Positions 45,362 through 59,700 of a DNA stretch of 64,000 nucleotides are shown in pieces; the first letter of the stretch is position 1; every line of letters begins with the position of its first letter. The translations under genes and the position numbers were made by a program. The notes under the pieces are model-generated. The model saw only the letters and a program-made list of their open reading frames with translations, was not told where the DNA came from and searched no databases. This DNA comes from Telmatactis stephensoni (taxonomy: Eukaryota > Cnidaria > Anthozoa > Actiniaria > Isophelliidae): NCBI GenBank assembly GCA_029948255.1, contig JALIZF010001710.1, positions 434,001 through 498,000 of the forward strand, read 5' to 3'.

Positions 45362-48300
45362 CCAATGCAAATGGTGAAAAATGGTCGAAAATCAACAAAA
45401 TGCAAACGCTATAGCCCATGGAAAATGGTGAAAAATGGTTCAAAATGGACAAAATGCAAAGGCTATAGTCAATGCAAAATGCCCAAATATGGCACAAAAT
45501 GGACAAAATGCAAAGGCTATAGCCCATGCAAAATACCCAAAAATGGTGCAAAATGAACAAAATGCAAAGGCTATAGCCCATTCAAATAGTCACAAAAAGG
45601 CTCAAAATCGACAAAATGCAAAGGCTATAGCCCATACAAAATGGTCAAAAATGGTCCAAAATCGACAAAATGCAAAGGCTATAGCCCATACAAAATGGTG
45701 AAAAATGGCTCAAAATCGACAAAATGCAACAACACAAAATAGTCACAAAAAGGCTCAAAATCGACAAAATGCAAAGGCTATAGCCCATACAAAATGGTAA
45801 AAAAGGCTCAAAATCGACAAAATGCAAAGGCTATAGCCCATACAAAATGCCCAAAAATGGTCCAAAATCGACAAAATGCAAAGGCTATAGCCCATGCAAA
45901 ATACCCAAAAATGGCGCAAAATGGACAAAATGCAAAGGCTATAGCCCGTGCAAATTGGTCAAAAATGGCTCAAAATCGACAAAATGCAAAGGCTATAGCC
46001 CATACAAAATGGTGAAAAATGGCTCAAAATCGACAAAATGCAAAGGCTATAGCCCATACAAAATGGTGAAAAATGGCTCAAAATGGACAAAATGCAAAGA
46101 CTATAGCCCATTCAAAATACCCAAAAATGGTGCAAAATGGACAAAATGCCAAAGCTATAGCCCATACAAAATGGTGAAAAATGGCTCAAAATCGACAAAA
46201 TGCAAAGGCTATAGCCCATACAAAATGCCCAAAAATGGTCCAAAATCGACAAAAGCAAAGGCTATAACCTTGATGTAACCCATACAAAATGCCCAAAAAT
46301 GGTCCAAAATCGACAAAATGCAAAAGCTATAGCCCATACAAAATGGTGAAAAATGGCTCAAAATCGACAAAATGCAAAGGCTATAGCCCATACAAAATGG
46401 TGAAAAATGGCTCAAAATCGACAAAATGCAAAGGCTATAGCCGATACAAAATGCCCAAAAATGGTCCAAAATCGACAAAATGCAAAGGCTATAGCCCATG
46501 CAAAATACGCAAAAATGGCGCAAAATGGACAAAATGCAAAGGCTATAGCCCGTGCAAAATGGTGAAAAATGGCTCAAAATCGACAAAATGCAAAGGCTAT
46601 AGCCCATACAAAATGGTGAAAAATGGCTCAAAATCGACAAAATGCAAAGGCTATAGCCCATACAAAATGGTGAAAAATGGCTCAAAATCGACAAAATGCA
46701 AAGGCTATAGCCCATGCAAAATGGCGCAAAATGGACAAAATGCAAAGACTATAGCCCATTCAAAATACCCAAAAATGGTGCAAAATGGACAAAATGCAAA
46801 AGCTATAGTCCATACAAAATGGTGAAAAATGGCTCAAAATCGACAAAATGCAAAGGCTATAGCCCATACAAAATGCCCAAAAATGGTCCGAAATCGACAA
46901 AATGCAAAGGCTATAGCCCATGCAAAATACGCAAAAATGGCGCAAAATGGACAAAATGCAAAGGCTATAGCCCGTGCAAAATGGTGAAAAATGGCTCAAA
47001 ATCGACAAAATGCAAAGGCTATAGCCCATACAAAATGGTGAAAAATGGCTCAAAATCGACAAAGTGCAAAGGCTATAGCCCATACAAAATGGTGAAAAAT
47101 GGCTCAAAATCGACAAAATGCAAAGGCTATAGCCCATACAAAATGGTGAAAAATGGCTCAAAATGGACAAAATGCAAAGACTATAGCCCATTCAAAATAC
47201 CCAAAAATGGTGCAAAATGGACAAAATGCCAAAGCTATAGCCCATACAAAATGGTGAAAAATGGCTCAAAATCGACAAAATGCAAAGGCTATAGCCCATA
47301 CAAAATGCCCAAAAATGGTCCAAAATCGACAAAAGCAAAGGCTATAACCTTGATGTAACCCATACAAAATGCCCAAAAATGGTCCAAAATCGACAAAATG
47401 CAAAAGCTATAGCCCATACAAAATGGTGAAAAATGGCTCAAAATCGACAAAATGCAAAGGCTATAGCCCATACAAAATATATGGTGAAAAATGGCTCAAA
47501 ATCGACAAAATGCAAAGGCTATAGCCCATACAAAATGCCCAAAAATGGTCCAAAATCGACAAAATGCAAAGGCTATAGCCCATGCAAAATACGCAAAAAT
47601 GGCGCAAAATGGACAAAATGCAAAGGCTATAGCCCGTGCAAAATGGTGAAAAATGGCTCAAAATCGACAAAATGCAAAGGCTATAGCCCATACAAAATGG
47701 TGAAAAATGGCTCAAAATCGACAAAATGCAAAGGCTATAGCCCATACAAAATGGTGAAAAATGGCTCAAAATCGACAAAATGCAAAGGCTATAGCTCATG
47801 CAAAATGGCGCAAAATGGCGCAAAATGGACAAAATGCAAAGACTATAGCCCATTCAAAATACCCAAAAATGGTGCAAAATGGACAAAATGCAAAAGCTAT
47901 AGTCCATACAAAATGGTGAAAAATGGCTCAAAATCGACAAAATGCAAAGGCTATAGCCCATACAAAATGCCCAAAAATGGTCCAAAATCGACAAAATGCA
48001 AAGGCTATAGCCCATGCAAAATACGCAAAAATGGCGCAAAATGGACAAAATGCAAAGGCTATAGCCCGTGCAAAATGGTGAAAAATGGCTCAAAATCGAC
48101 AAAATGCAAAGGCTATAGCCCATACAAAATGGTGCAAAATGGCTCAAAATCGACAAAATGCAAAGGCTATAGCCCATGCAAAATGGCGCAAAATGGACAA
48201 AATGCAAAGACTATAGCCCATTCAAAATACCCAAAAATGGTGCAAAATGGACAAAATGCAAAAGCTATAGCCCATACAAAATGGTGAAAAATGGCTAAAA

Positions 48301-51300
48301 ATCGACAAAATGCAAAGGCTATAGCCCATACAAAATGGTGAAAAATGGCTCAAAATCGACAAAATGCAAAGGCTATAGCCCATGCAAAATGGCGCAAAAT
48401 GGCGCAAAATGGACAAAATGCAAAGACTATAGCCCATTCAAAATACCCAAAAATGGTGCAAAATGGACAAAATGCAAAAGCTATAGCCCATACAAAATGG
48501 TGAAAAATGGCTCAAAATCGACAAAATGCAAAGGCTATAGCCCATACAAAATGCCCAAAAATGGTCCAAAATCAACAAAATGCAAAGGCTATAGCCCATG
48601 CAAAATACCCAAAAATGGCGCAAAATGGACAAAATGCAAAGGCTATAGCCCGTGCAAAATGGTGCAAAATGGCTCAAAATCGACAAAATGCAAAGGCTAT
48701 AGCCCATACAAAATGGTGAAAAATGGCTCAAAATCGACAAAATGCAAAGGCTATAGCCCATACAAAATGGTGAAAAATGGCTCAAAATCGACAAAATGCA
48801 AAGGCTATAGCCCATGCAAAATGGCTCAAAATGGACAAAATGCAAAGGCTATAGCCCATGCAAAATACCCAAAAATGGTGCAAAATGAACAAAATGCAAA
48901 GGCTATAGCCCATTCAAATAGTCACAAAAAGGCTCAAAATCGACAAAATGCAAAGGCTATAGCCCATACAAAATGCATGGTCAAAAATGGTCCAAAATCG
49001 ACAAAATGCAAAGGCTATAGCCCATACAAAATGGTGAAAAATGGCTCAAAATCGACAAAATGCAACAACACAAAATAGTCACAAAAAGGCTCAAAATCGA
49101 CAAAATGCAAAGGCTATAGCCCATACAAAATGGTAAAAAAGGCTCAAAATCGACAAAATGCAAAGGCTATAGCCCATACAAAATGCCCAAAAATGGTCCA
49201 AAATCGACAAAATGCAAAGGCTATAGCCCATGCAAAATACCCAAAAATGGCGCAAAATGGACAAAATGCATGCACTATAGTACACGAAAAACGGGTAAAA
49301 TGGGTCAAAAATGGACAAAATGCATGGACTATAGTACACGAAAAACGGGTAAAATGGGTCAAAAATGGACAAAATGCAAAGCTATAGCCCATACAAAATG
49401 GTGAAAAATGGCTCAAAATCGACAAAATGCAAAGGCTATAGCCCATACAAAATGCCCAAAAATGGTCCAAAATCGACAAAAGCAAAGGCTATAACCTTGA
49501 TGTAACCCATACAAAATGCCCAAAAATGGTCCAAAATCGACAAAATGCAAAAGCTATAGCCCATACAAAATGGTGAAAAATGGCTAAAAATCGACAAAAT
49601 GCAAAGGCTATAGCCCATACAAAATGGTGAAAAATGGCTCAAAATCGACAAAATGCAAAGGCTATAGCCCATGCAAAATGGCGCAAAATGGCGCAAAATG
49701 GACAAAATGCAAAGACTATAGCTCATTCAAAATACCCAAAAATGGTGCAAAATGGACAAAATGCAAAAGCTATAGTCCATACAAAATGGTGAAAAATGGC
49801 TCAAAATCGACAAAATGCAAAGGCTATAGCCCATACAAAATGCCCAAAAATGGTCCAAAATCGACAAAATGCAAAGGCTATAGCCCATGCAAAATACGCA
49901 AAAATGGCGCAAAATGGACAAAATGCATGCAAAGGCTATAGCCCGTGCAAAATGGTGAAAAATGGCTCAAAATCGACAAAATGCAAAGGCTATAGCCCAT
50001 ACAAAATGGTGAAAAATGGCTCAAAATCGACAAAATGCAAAGGCTATAGCCCATACAAAATGGTGAAAAATGGCTCAAAATCGACAAAATGCAAAGGCTA
50101 TAGCCCATGCAAAATGGCGCAAAATGGCGCAAAATGGACAAAATGCAAAGACTATAGCCCATTCAAAATACCCAAAAATGGTGCAAAATGGACAAAATGC
50201 CAAAGCTATAGCCCATACAAAATGGTGAAAAATGGCTCAAAATCGACAAAATGCAAAGGCTATAGCCCATACAAAATGGTGAAAAATGGCTCAAAATCGA
50301 CAAAATGCAACAACACAAAATAGTCACAAAAAGGCTCAAAATCGACAAAATGCAAAGGCTATAGCCCATACAAAATGCCCAAAAATGGTCCAAAATCGAC
50401 AAAATGCAAAGGCTATAGCCCATGCAAAATACGCAAAAATGGCGCAAAATGGACAAAATGCATGCAAAGGCTATAGCCCGTGCAAAATGGTGAAAAATGG
50501 CTCAAAATCGACAAAATGCAAAGGCTATAGCCCATACAAAATGGTGAAAAATGGCTCAAAATCGACAAAATGCAAAGGCTATAGCCCATACAAAATGGTG
50601 AAAAATGGCTCAAAATCGACAAAATGCAAAGGCTATAGCCCATGCAAAATGGCGCAAAATGGCGCAAAATGGACAAAATGCAAAGACTATAGCCCATTCA
50701 AAATACCCAAAAATGGTGCAAAATGGACAAAATGCCAAAGCTATAGCCCATACAAAATGGTGAAAAATGGCTCAAAATCGACAAAATGCAAAGGCTATAG
50801 CCCATACAAAATGCCCAAAAATGGTCCAAAATCGACAAAAGCAAAGGCTATAACCTTGATGTAACCCACACAAAATGCCCAAAAATGGTCCAAAATCGAC
50901 AAAATGCAAAAGCTATAGCCCATACAAAATGGTGAAAAATGGCTCAAAATCGACAAAATGCAAAGGCTATAGCCCATACAAAATGGTGAAAAATGGCTCA
51001 AAATCGACAAAATGCAAAGGCTATAGCCCATGCAAAATGGCGCAAAATGGCGCAAAATGGACAAAATGCAAAGACTATAGCTCATTCAAAATACCCAAAA
51101 ATGGTGCAAAATGGACAAAATGCAAAAGCTATAGTCCATACAAAATGGTGAAAAATGGCTCAAAATCGACAAAATGCAAAGGCTATAGCCCATACAAAAT
51201 GCCCAAAAATGGTCCAAAATCGACAAAATGCAAAGGCTATAGCCCATGCAAAATACGCAAAAATGGCGCAAAATGGACAAAATGCATGCAAAGGCTATAG

Positions 51301-51630
51301 CCCGTGCAAAATGGTGAAAAATGGCTCAAAATCGACAAAATGCAAAGGCTATAGCCCATACAAAATGGTGAAAAATGGCTCAAAATCGACAAAATGCAAA
51401 GGCTATAGCCCATGCAAAATGGCGCAAAATGGCGCAAAATGGACAAAATGCAAAGACTATAGCCCATTCAAAATACCCAAAAATGGTGCAAAATGGACAA
51501 AATGCAAAAGCTATAGCCCATGCAAAATGCCCAAAAATGGTTCAAAATCGACAAAATGCAAAGGTTATAGCCCATTCAAAATGGTCAAATTGGCCCCAAA
51601 TCGACATAATAATAAGGGTATGTAGCCCAT
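45362..51630. repeat. 54-bp satellite array, about 116 units
   Basis: Units follow AAAATGGTGAAAAATGGCTC, then AAAATCGACAAAATGCAAAG, then GCTATAGCCCATAC. Each has nested AAAATGG sub-repeats and the palindrome GGCTATAGCC. Three main unit types differ at the start (GGTG.., GCCC.., ACGC..). Because 54 is a multiple of three, long open frames arise on both strands: plus up to 284 codons of KNGSKSTKCKGYSPYKMV-like repeats, minus of GYSLCILSILSHFSPFCM-like repeats. A variant with AACCTTGATGTAACCC recurs at about 46260, 47340, 49486 and 50846, indicating higher-order duplication of about 1.08 kb or more. Edge units are diverged. It lies between convergently oriented MOB1 and VWA/Kazal genes. I regard it as satellite DNA, not a gene. 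Confidence 0.95.
49262..49376. repeat. Diverged two-unit insert within the satellite
   Basis: Two copies of a variant with ATGCATGCACTATAGTACAC and GAAAAACGGGTAAAATGGG break the regular pattern. CTATAG is kept but changed to the palindrome-like ACTATAGTAC. It looks like a separate subfamily amplified once. Confidence 0.85.
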
Positions 51631-52255
51631 ATCTCTAAAGGAGGTTCATAGGGAGTGCTGTAACTCTGTCTTTTGCACAAACGCATTCTCAATATTTAAG
51701 GATGTGATAACGAATATGATTGTCAGTAATCAATGACAATTGTTCTTGAATAGTAAAAGCATTTTTATTAGCAATCTTCTTAGAAGCTATATTTGGCACA
51801 GTGCCTTGTTAACTACTGTGTGTATCTTAGTCTCTGAAATATAATGTATAGCTGGTTATCCTTTTATCAGACGTGTGAATATTGTTTTTGCTAGCCTTGA
51901 GGAAGAGCTGTCTGAAAGAACTCTTGAAGGCTTTTTTCTGTTCATTGCGATTCTGTCTTGACCAGCAGTATTTACTTTAAATATGATCCTGAATGTCTCC
52001 ATGGTGACGAAACGTTTCTTAGCAACGAGATATAGTAATAAATGTCTTAGCAATGCACTACAGCACGTTTCGTACGAACGTACCTAGCAACTTGCATCGA
52101 ACTTTCTTGGATGATTTTTTAGGATCATCTTTAAAGAAAAACTATGAAATGAAGGATTTTGGACTAAAATAAATGTTTTTATGGCAGTGGCAGTTTGTTA
52201 TTGTTAGTTTTGCAATGCGGGAATCCTTGTTGTTTCCTAAAATGTTTACGTGGAT
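51631..52255. other. Stretch between the satellite and the VWA/Kazal gene end
   Basis: If the VWA/Kazal gene ends at 52256 this would be its 3' UTR on the minus strand; an AATAAA-type signal (plus strand TTTATT) is present at about 51762-51768. A stem CCTTGAGGAAGAG/CTCTTGAAGG at 51896-51933 was seen. No other gene. Confidence 0.4.
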
Positions 52256-55200
52256 TTAGCCTAAAAAAGAAAAGATTACCCATGTATTAGAAATTGAACA
52301 TTGTGATTGAGAGATGATCAGAGAGGAATAACAATAGAATATCACCAAAAACTAAAACCGCATTAACCACGGCATCAGCATCATCGTGATATCATCATCA
52401 TCAACAACCACAGCAACAACAACAACAATAAGTATCAGGAAAAAAATACACAAAAGGAGGGGAGAAGAGTAAAAGGAGAAGAAGGTGAACGAGGAAAATG
52501 ACAAGGAAGAAAGGATGGAGAAGGAGAAGCAGAAAAGGAAGAAGAATTTGGAGGAGGAGGAGGAGGAGGAGGAGGAGGAGGAGGAGGAGGAGGAGGAGGA
52601 GGAGGAGGAGGAGGAGGAGGAGGAGGAGGAGGAGGAGGAGGAGGAGGAGGAGGAGGAGGAATAAGAAAGGGCGAACTTAATACGGAGACAATTACTCACC
52701 TTCACATAGACCTCGAACAATATTATCAATTTCTGGATTAAGCGCTTTAAAGTTGATAACTCGGTATATGTATTTTGGACTGGAGGCTACATCTCGCAAT
52801 TCTTGCATGTTAATATTTTTGGCCTTTCCGATACCAAGGGAATATACTTGCACGCCCTTTGCCTTTAATCTACCGGATGCCACTTTTAATTGGGTATATG
52901 GACCTCTGTTTCGTGTTTGTTTGCCGTCGGTTATCATAAAAGCAACCTAGTAGAGAAAAGAGAAATATTAATTGCGATATAATTATGATGGATGGATTGG
53001 TGGATGGATGGATGGATGGATGGATTGATGGATGGGAGAGAGGAAGGAAGGAATGAACGCAGAAAGGAAGTATGGAAGGTACAATGTATGAAGGAGGGAA
53101 GAAAGGAAAGAAAGGAAGGAAGGAAGGAAGGAAGGAAGGGAGGGAGGGAGGGAGGGAGGGAGGGAGGGAGGGAGGGAGGGAGGGAGGGAGGGAGGGAGGG
53201 AGGGAGGGAGGGAGGAAGGAAGGAAGGAAGGAAAGGAAAGGAGGGGGGAGGGAGGGAGGGAGGGAGAAAGGGAGAAAGGGAGAAAGGGAGAAAAGGAGGA
53301 GGTGGTAGTGAGAGGGGGAAAAAGGAATGTCATTGCAAATTACTCACCTTTTTCACGTTACGTCTCATTCCACGTCTAACCACAAATATCTCATCAGCAG
53401 CAGTTAACAAACCCCGGTCAATGCGAGTTAAACCTCGTTGCCATCTAAGCTTTTCGACTGCGCTAGCATAATTAGCTGGGGTGTGAGCTGATCCTCGGAA
53501 CGTGTCGAAATAGATATCCACTTTGGCTTTATTACTGTATCTGAGAACAGCGGCATGGGACTTGGTGGGGCCGACATTCAATTTGCCAATCACGTTACCA
53601 ACGAACTGCAATAAGCGACGCCAGTTTGAACGTCCAACACTTCCAGATGAATCAATAATGAAAGCAGCGTCAACTACTATATTACAATCTGTAATGCAAC
53701 ACAAAGATGAGTCAATTAGCTGTGGTGTGCAGCGAAAGTGGACAACAGTGATGATAACGATACTGTAGTAGTAAAAAAAGAATTATGTGTCTTATAAGAA
53801 GCGAAAAAAGTCAAGGATTAGATTTGCCAACTCGAAGCGCCTTTTCAGGGTGTGGACTGTGTACCCTCTACCTCCTCCCTCCTTCCTCTACCTCCTCCCT
53901 CCTTCCTCTACCTCCTCCCTCCTTCCTCTACCCCCTCCCTTCATAAGTGCTCTGTCCTATGGGTATTTAAAGCTGCACTGAGCTACACAGATTAGAGAGA
54001 GGTCAAAACAACGATGGGAGACAGTGCATCCTCTATCCCCTCCCTCCATCAGTGCTCCGTTCTATGGGTATTTAAAGCTACTCTGAGCTACACAGGTTAG
54101 AGGGAAGTCAAAACAAGAATATGTGACAGTCTACCCCGTCTCCCCACTCCCCTCCATACGTGTCCAATGGGTGTTTCCATATTGTCCAATTTTAACTGGC
54201 TCTTTAATAAACGATGATGATGGTGATAATGGCGGTGGTTATATAGACATCAATAATGGATGTCATAAATAGGAAACTTTATGGAAACAACAACAGAGTA
54301 TATGAAAGTATACAGATACTGTACATGAATATCAAAAATTATCCGATAATAATAATGATAAGAAAAAAAAAACTGTATGATCAGGATGATGAACAGTGAT
54401 TATATCTATAATAAAAATAAATTCTATTTACCGCACTGTCCTTCCTTAGCAACAGTTAATCTAGCACCGGTTTCACAATTAGCTCGTCTCATCTCACACT
54501 CGTTGTCGTAGGTCTTTCCATTTGATGCGCAAACCAGCTTTTTAGTTTTTGGACATTTGATATCACAGACACACTTTGCTTCGCCACCTACATCTTTACA
54601 CTTCTGTGGGATAGGGCACTCAATTTCGGCACAAACATCTGCAAGGGAACAAAGAAATACATCAGAATTGCTGCGTTTCAAAGAGCTGATGAATATCATT
54701 ATCTGCTTCAAATGGTGGTCATTGTGTGACCACTATGTGCTCTCAACCAGAGAATTTTCTATTCAAAACTTGTCTTTCAACTGATATAAATTCCAACGAG
54801 ACTGAAAATGACGTCAGGTAAACCCCTGCAACTTAGTACGTAAACTTCGTTAATATAACCCGCCTCAACAGGCCGACGACATCATTATTGGTCCAGCATT
54901 GCTGCTCTCGTTAGGAAACCCAATTTACCATTTCATGAGTGGGTTTACTTTGAGCGACATCGAGCACAGCCTATGAGAGAGACAGCCAACTTCCTCCTTC
55001 GAAGGATTGGTACGCACTTTGGCGTGCACCTTTCGAGTTTTGGGTGCATGCGGGTGGTTTCCATGCACGAAGAAGTGAACGAATTGCACTGGGCGTAGCC
55101 AAGTAGATTCTTCAGTTATAAGCAACCGATTAAGTGCACCCAAAACGTGATAGATTCAAGCTAAGACTGTATTAATTCTTTATAACAGAGATAACGAATT

Positions 55201-56765
55201 TTTTTTAGAAGTTAGTTGGAGATGTACAAAGAAAACTATTTTTTTTCTCACTTTTACTTTTCTTCATTACCATCAAAGGACAAATATTATCGCCCATAAA
55301 TGGCTGTTTTTGCAACAATTTTGATAAACAAATTGTTAAAAGAATTAGGCGAGTCATTTCCACTTCTCCCTGCGCGAGCATGCTCCCATGGGGAGATATT
55401 CGACCAATCACAGTGCGTTTTATCGTAGCTGTGTTATAACCAAGCTTCTATTACAAGGGTAGGGAGAAGTTCAAGCTTCTATCACAAACGTCAGCATAAT
55501 GGTCAGGTATGACGTGGTCTTGTATGGTATGCAAAAAAAGTACGCAACAAGACGAAGTTGAATGACTGTTATTATATACCCTTGTCGATACGCGCGCTCT
55601 GATTGGCTAAAAGCTGTGCTTTATCAGAGAACGGAGCACAGCTCTGATGTCAGCAGCGCAAGTTCGACCGCGCGCGCACCTTTTGAATTTTTGTATGGAG
55701 AAAATCGAATATTTACTTCAAAATATATAATAAAACAAATAGAACATCTTTTTCCGTGCTCCGTTCAGTAGTACAGCACTTAGGAAATGCCGAAAGCACT
55801 CAAGCCTACGGCTCGTGTTCTCCTTACACTTCTTTCGTGCTTTCGTCACTTCCTGCGTGCTGTATTACTGAACGGAGCACGGAAAAAGCTGTTCTATTTG
55901 TTAATTATTCACACCACATTTTGACGTCATCTATGCATCAATTGGAGTACAGACGCACTGAAAATGGAATCTATTTGTTGTATGGCATGGATTGTAATGA
56001 ATAGTCTATCGTGTCATGGTTCTCGCAGATTCCATGGCAGTAACGCCAAGCAAATATTACGGCTCTCTGAATCAAAGTCTAGAACTTACCACAAGGTCCG
56101 TCGGATTCCTTGGTAATTTTCTTTCTACTCTCGCAAGATTTTAGTCTCATTTCACATTCGTTAGCGTACGTCTTTCCATCTGTTCCACAAACAGGCTTTG
56201 AGATTTTGGGGCAACCGGCTGGGCAAACACACGTGGCTTTGCCGTTAATGTCTTTGCAGGTCGAATAGGGGTGGGTATTTGCACAGTTATTATCATAGCA
56301 TACATCTGAAATATTAAGACGAAAATAGAAGTTAACAGACGATAAAATAAAGAGATGATGCGCTAGGGTTAGAAATCGGATTTTAGGACATCAACTTGGA
56401 CTCCGTTACTCCCATTAATACTAGGCGGATACCATCAAGATGCAGGCCCTTCGCTTGGAGTGATTCGAAATTTCGAACGAACCCTCCCTCCCCTCCCACA
56501 GAAAACCGCCGCTTAGCTTAGGCTACTTGTACTTTCCCTTAAGAAACTGCAGCCACATTGATGCATTTCTCTCCTAAATGAACTTTGGTGAGTAATGGAT
56601 GAATCAAAACCCTGACCTTCAGTTATTTATTCTAATGACATCGATTTAATTTTAACAACTTAAGTATTTTCCACCATTTCTATTCATTCCTTTATAGTTT
56701 TTTTTCATTTTCTGTCCTTTCTCTTTCTCTCTTTGGATTAACAACTAATTTTGATTTTGAGGGAA

Positions 56766-56797
<32 letters not shown>

Positions 56798-59700
56798 GCA
56801 ACAACAACAACAACAACAACAAAAACCCCACTAGCCGGTTTCGAACCCGGCTCTCAGTACATCGGTTCATTTCACAGTTCAAAGCTTTCCCAACTGCCCC
56901 ACGGGATCGCGTAATTTGCATAACAATAGATAGCCAATACACAGGGTACACTAGGTTGTTTAATTTTGTCCTTCAAATCTTTTAGTAGACCAGGGCCTGG
57001 TTGTACGAAGGTTGGATAAAGTTATCCACCGGATAAGAGTTATCCACTTTATAGATTTTGTATAGATTTTATCCGCTGGATAAGGATTTATCTGCTGGAT
57101 AGCGCTATTCACCCTTCGTACAACCGGCCCCAGATAGCCTAGTGGTATGGTTCAGTCATTTACGGCCTAGAATCCGACTGTTTTCCCCCTCTTTGAAAAG
57201 TAAACGAATGAATCATGAAAAAGAGAAGAAGAAGAAAGAAGAAGAAAGAAGAAGAAAGAAGAAGAAGAAGAAGAAGAAGAAGAAGAAGAAGAAGAAGAAG
57301 AAGAAGAAGAAGAAGAAGAAGAAAAAAACCCGAAAAAGGTCAGTACAGGGAATCGAACTCCAGCCTTCACATCCAAGTGCAACGCATTATCGCACTGCGC
57401 CACGGAAACACGTAATTTGCACAACAATAGACAGTCCATTCACAGGATACACTAGGTTATTTTGTTCTCCAAATCCCTCAGTAGACCAGTTGGTCTAGTG
57501 GTAAGGTGCAGTCATTTACGGCCTAGGATCCGACTGTTTCCTCCCTCTTTGACCGCGAAGCTTGCTGCGTTCTACCGGATAGCGCGGAAGGGGCCGAAAT
57601 CTCCATCCTATACGTAACATGCGATGATTCAGCGACTTGTCTGGATGCATGGGCCGATTTTTAGGTTTTACATAAAATTAGCATACTAATTTGTTATTGG
57701 TATCGGGTTCGATCCTTGCTTGGGTCAAAAAAAAATTTTTTTTTTCTTTTTTTTTTAGTTAAAGCATTTTTGTTTTTGTTTTTCAATTTCTTTCTTTGTT
57801 TTTCTATCCCAGGATTTCTGTATCCCTTGTTTTTGATATATTTTGCGCATCTTTTAGCGCGGATGGGGCCGAAATCTTCATCCTATACGTAACATGCGAC
57901 GATTCAGCGATTTGTCTTGATGCGTGGTCCGATTTTTTGGGTTTTACATAAAATTAGCATACTAATTTCTTTGGGTAATGGGTTGGAGTCATGCCTAAGC
58001 TAACAACTTTTCTTCTTTTCTTTTTCTTTTAATGGACTCTATTTCTTGACTTAAAATTCCAGTCGTTAATGAAGACAACTGCATAAACTCTTTACATTAT
58101 TAGTTTAATGTTTTCAAATTTTCGGTAATTTAGAAAAAAAATCCCTGAAATAACAGTTATCTTCTCACTCCAATTTCCGTCTCGATTCGGTCAAGGTAAG
58201 TAATTATTGTCCACTTTTTAGGGTATCTCTCTTGACAGTTCAATGCAAATTCAAATTGAACCAGGAATTGGGATGCTTTCCATTCCTGTATGTCTGTACC
58301 AATTCGGTAAATCCGGTTACAATTCCCTTGAGCTGACAGTCTAAGGCAATTTGCACGATAGGGAAAAGGAAGAAAGGGAGGGAGGGAGGGAGAGGGAGGG
58401 ATGGATGGAGAGAGAGGGGGACAATCTTTTGCAAAAAGTGTCGCACTAGCTGATACATTACCTCTTCCAAAGACAATGACTTGTACAACATACTGGTAGG
58501 CAGAATAGAATGATGGGTAATTGGAGTAGGTGAAGACGTATCCTGATTGTGAGGCAACATCGTTAAGTTGAGGTTTAGAATAAGTCTTTCCAACTCCAAT
58601 GACATAGGTGTCAAAGTTATTACGTTTGAAATAGGAGGCCGTTGTGCGCCAAGATTGAGCGAATCTGTTTTGCCACAGTCCAGTTGTTATGATGATAAGT
58701 ATCTATGGAAGGAATGGAAAAGTTTAAGCAAACGACAATGAACATCCGTTCTTCTTCGATGGAAATTGATTTTCTGGCCGGGTGATATGGACGAAATGGT
58801 CCATCATCAGCTGCTCCTAGTCGAGTAATTAAAACTTAAAACAGATATCGTATGAGTGTGAAGACGGTACCATACGATCACGGCACTGTTACGGCAGGAA
58901 TTTTGAATGTTTTTATAGATATCACGGCACTGACACAGTCCCGGTATAGGGCACGGTCCGTTTCACACTCATACGAAATATGCTTCTAAGGTTTGTTGGT
59001 TCTCAAGTTCTAAGGTTTGTTGGTTCTCAAGTGCGGTACGAAGACAAAGACAAGGCTTGTGATGACACAGCAACGGTTGCTGCATTTAAAAGTTCTTGTT
59101 GAATTACAACTGACAATTGGGCAGCCATGTTAGCACAACTTCAACAAAAGCTTTATTCCTGTAAAGCAACGGGCTTGTAACGTTGTCGGGTCTTTCGAGA
59201 AACAGGACACTGCTTTGTTATCAAGGTGCTTAGCAGCAGAAGCAAAATAATACCCTCAAAATGTCTAAATCTAATACCTTTCTAGCTTGAGCTCGAGCGC
59301 CATTTTGTGGCGTAAACAACTGCCTCTGTGCGACTTGAAGACCGAGATGGATATTCCTATTTTGACCTCGCATATGACCTACTCCATCTATAAGGCCACT
59401 GACGCCTTTAGCAGTATACCAAGCACCTTGTAAGGCATTGAAATTGAAGGCTATCTGGGCATTGTCACTGTATCTGATGAATCCAATGTGTGTACCAATG
59501 TTGGAAATATCAAAGGAATTAACTATAGCTTTAGCGTATCTCAGCATGAAGGACCAGTCAACGGATGACGAGGAGTCCACGATGAATCCAATGTCAAGGT
59601 ATTTACCACGACCTAAACAGTACACCATTCGGTCAAATTCATATACACTTATTTGAAAACGTTGTCGCGGTTCAGAGCAACAAGCATCAAGGCAAGACCG

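Noticed and set aside
45314..51638. Many long open frames of KNGSKSTKCKGYSPYKMV or GYSLCILSILSHFSPFCM repeats on both strands
   Set aside because: They follow from a 54-bp satellite without stops in one frame of each strand; frames restart after each indel and no flanking unique coding sequence or splice structure exists.
52498..53471. Arg-, Ser- and Gly-Arg-rich open frames
   Set aside because: Produced by GGA, GGAA and GGGA microsatellites in VWA introns.
57360..57420. tRNA-like sequence on the minus strand
   Set aside because: Same SINE head as at 33289-33545, with microsatellite tail; not a functional tRNA.
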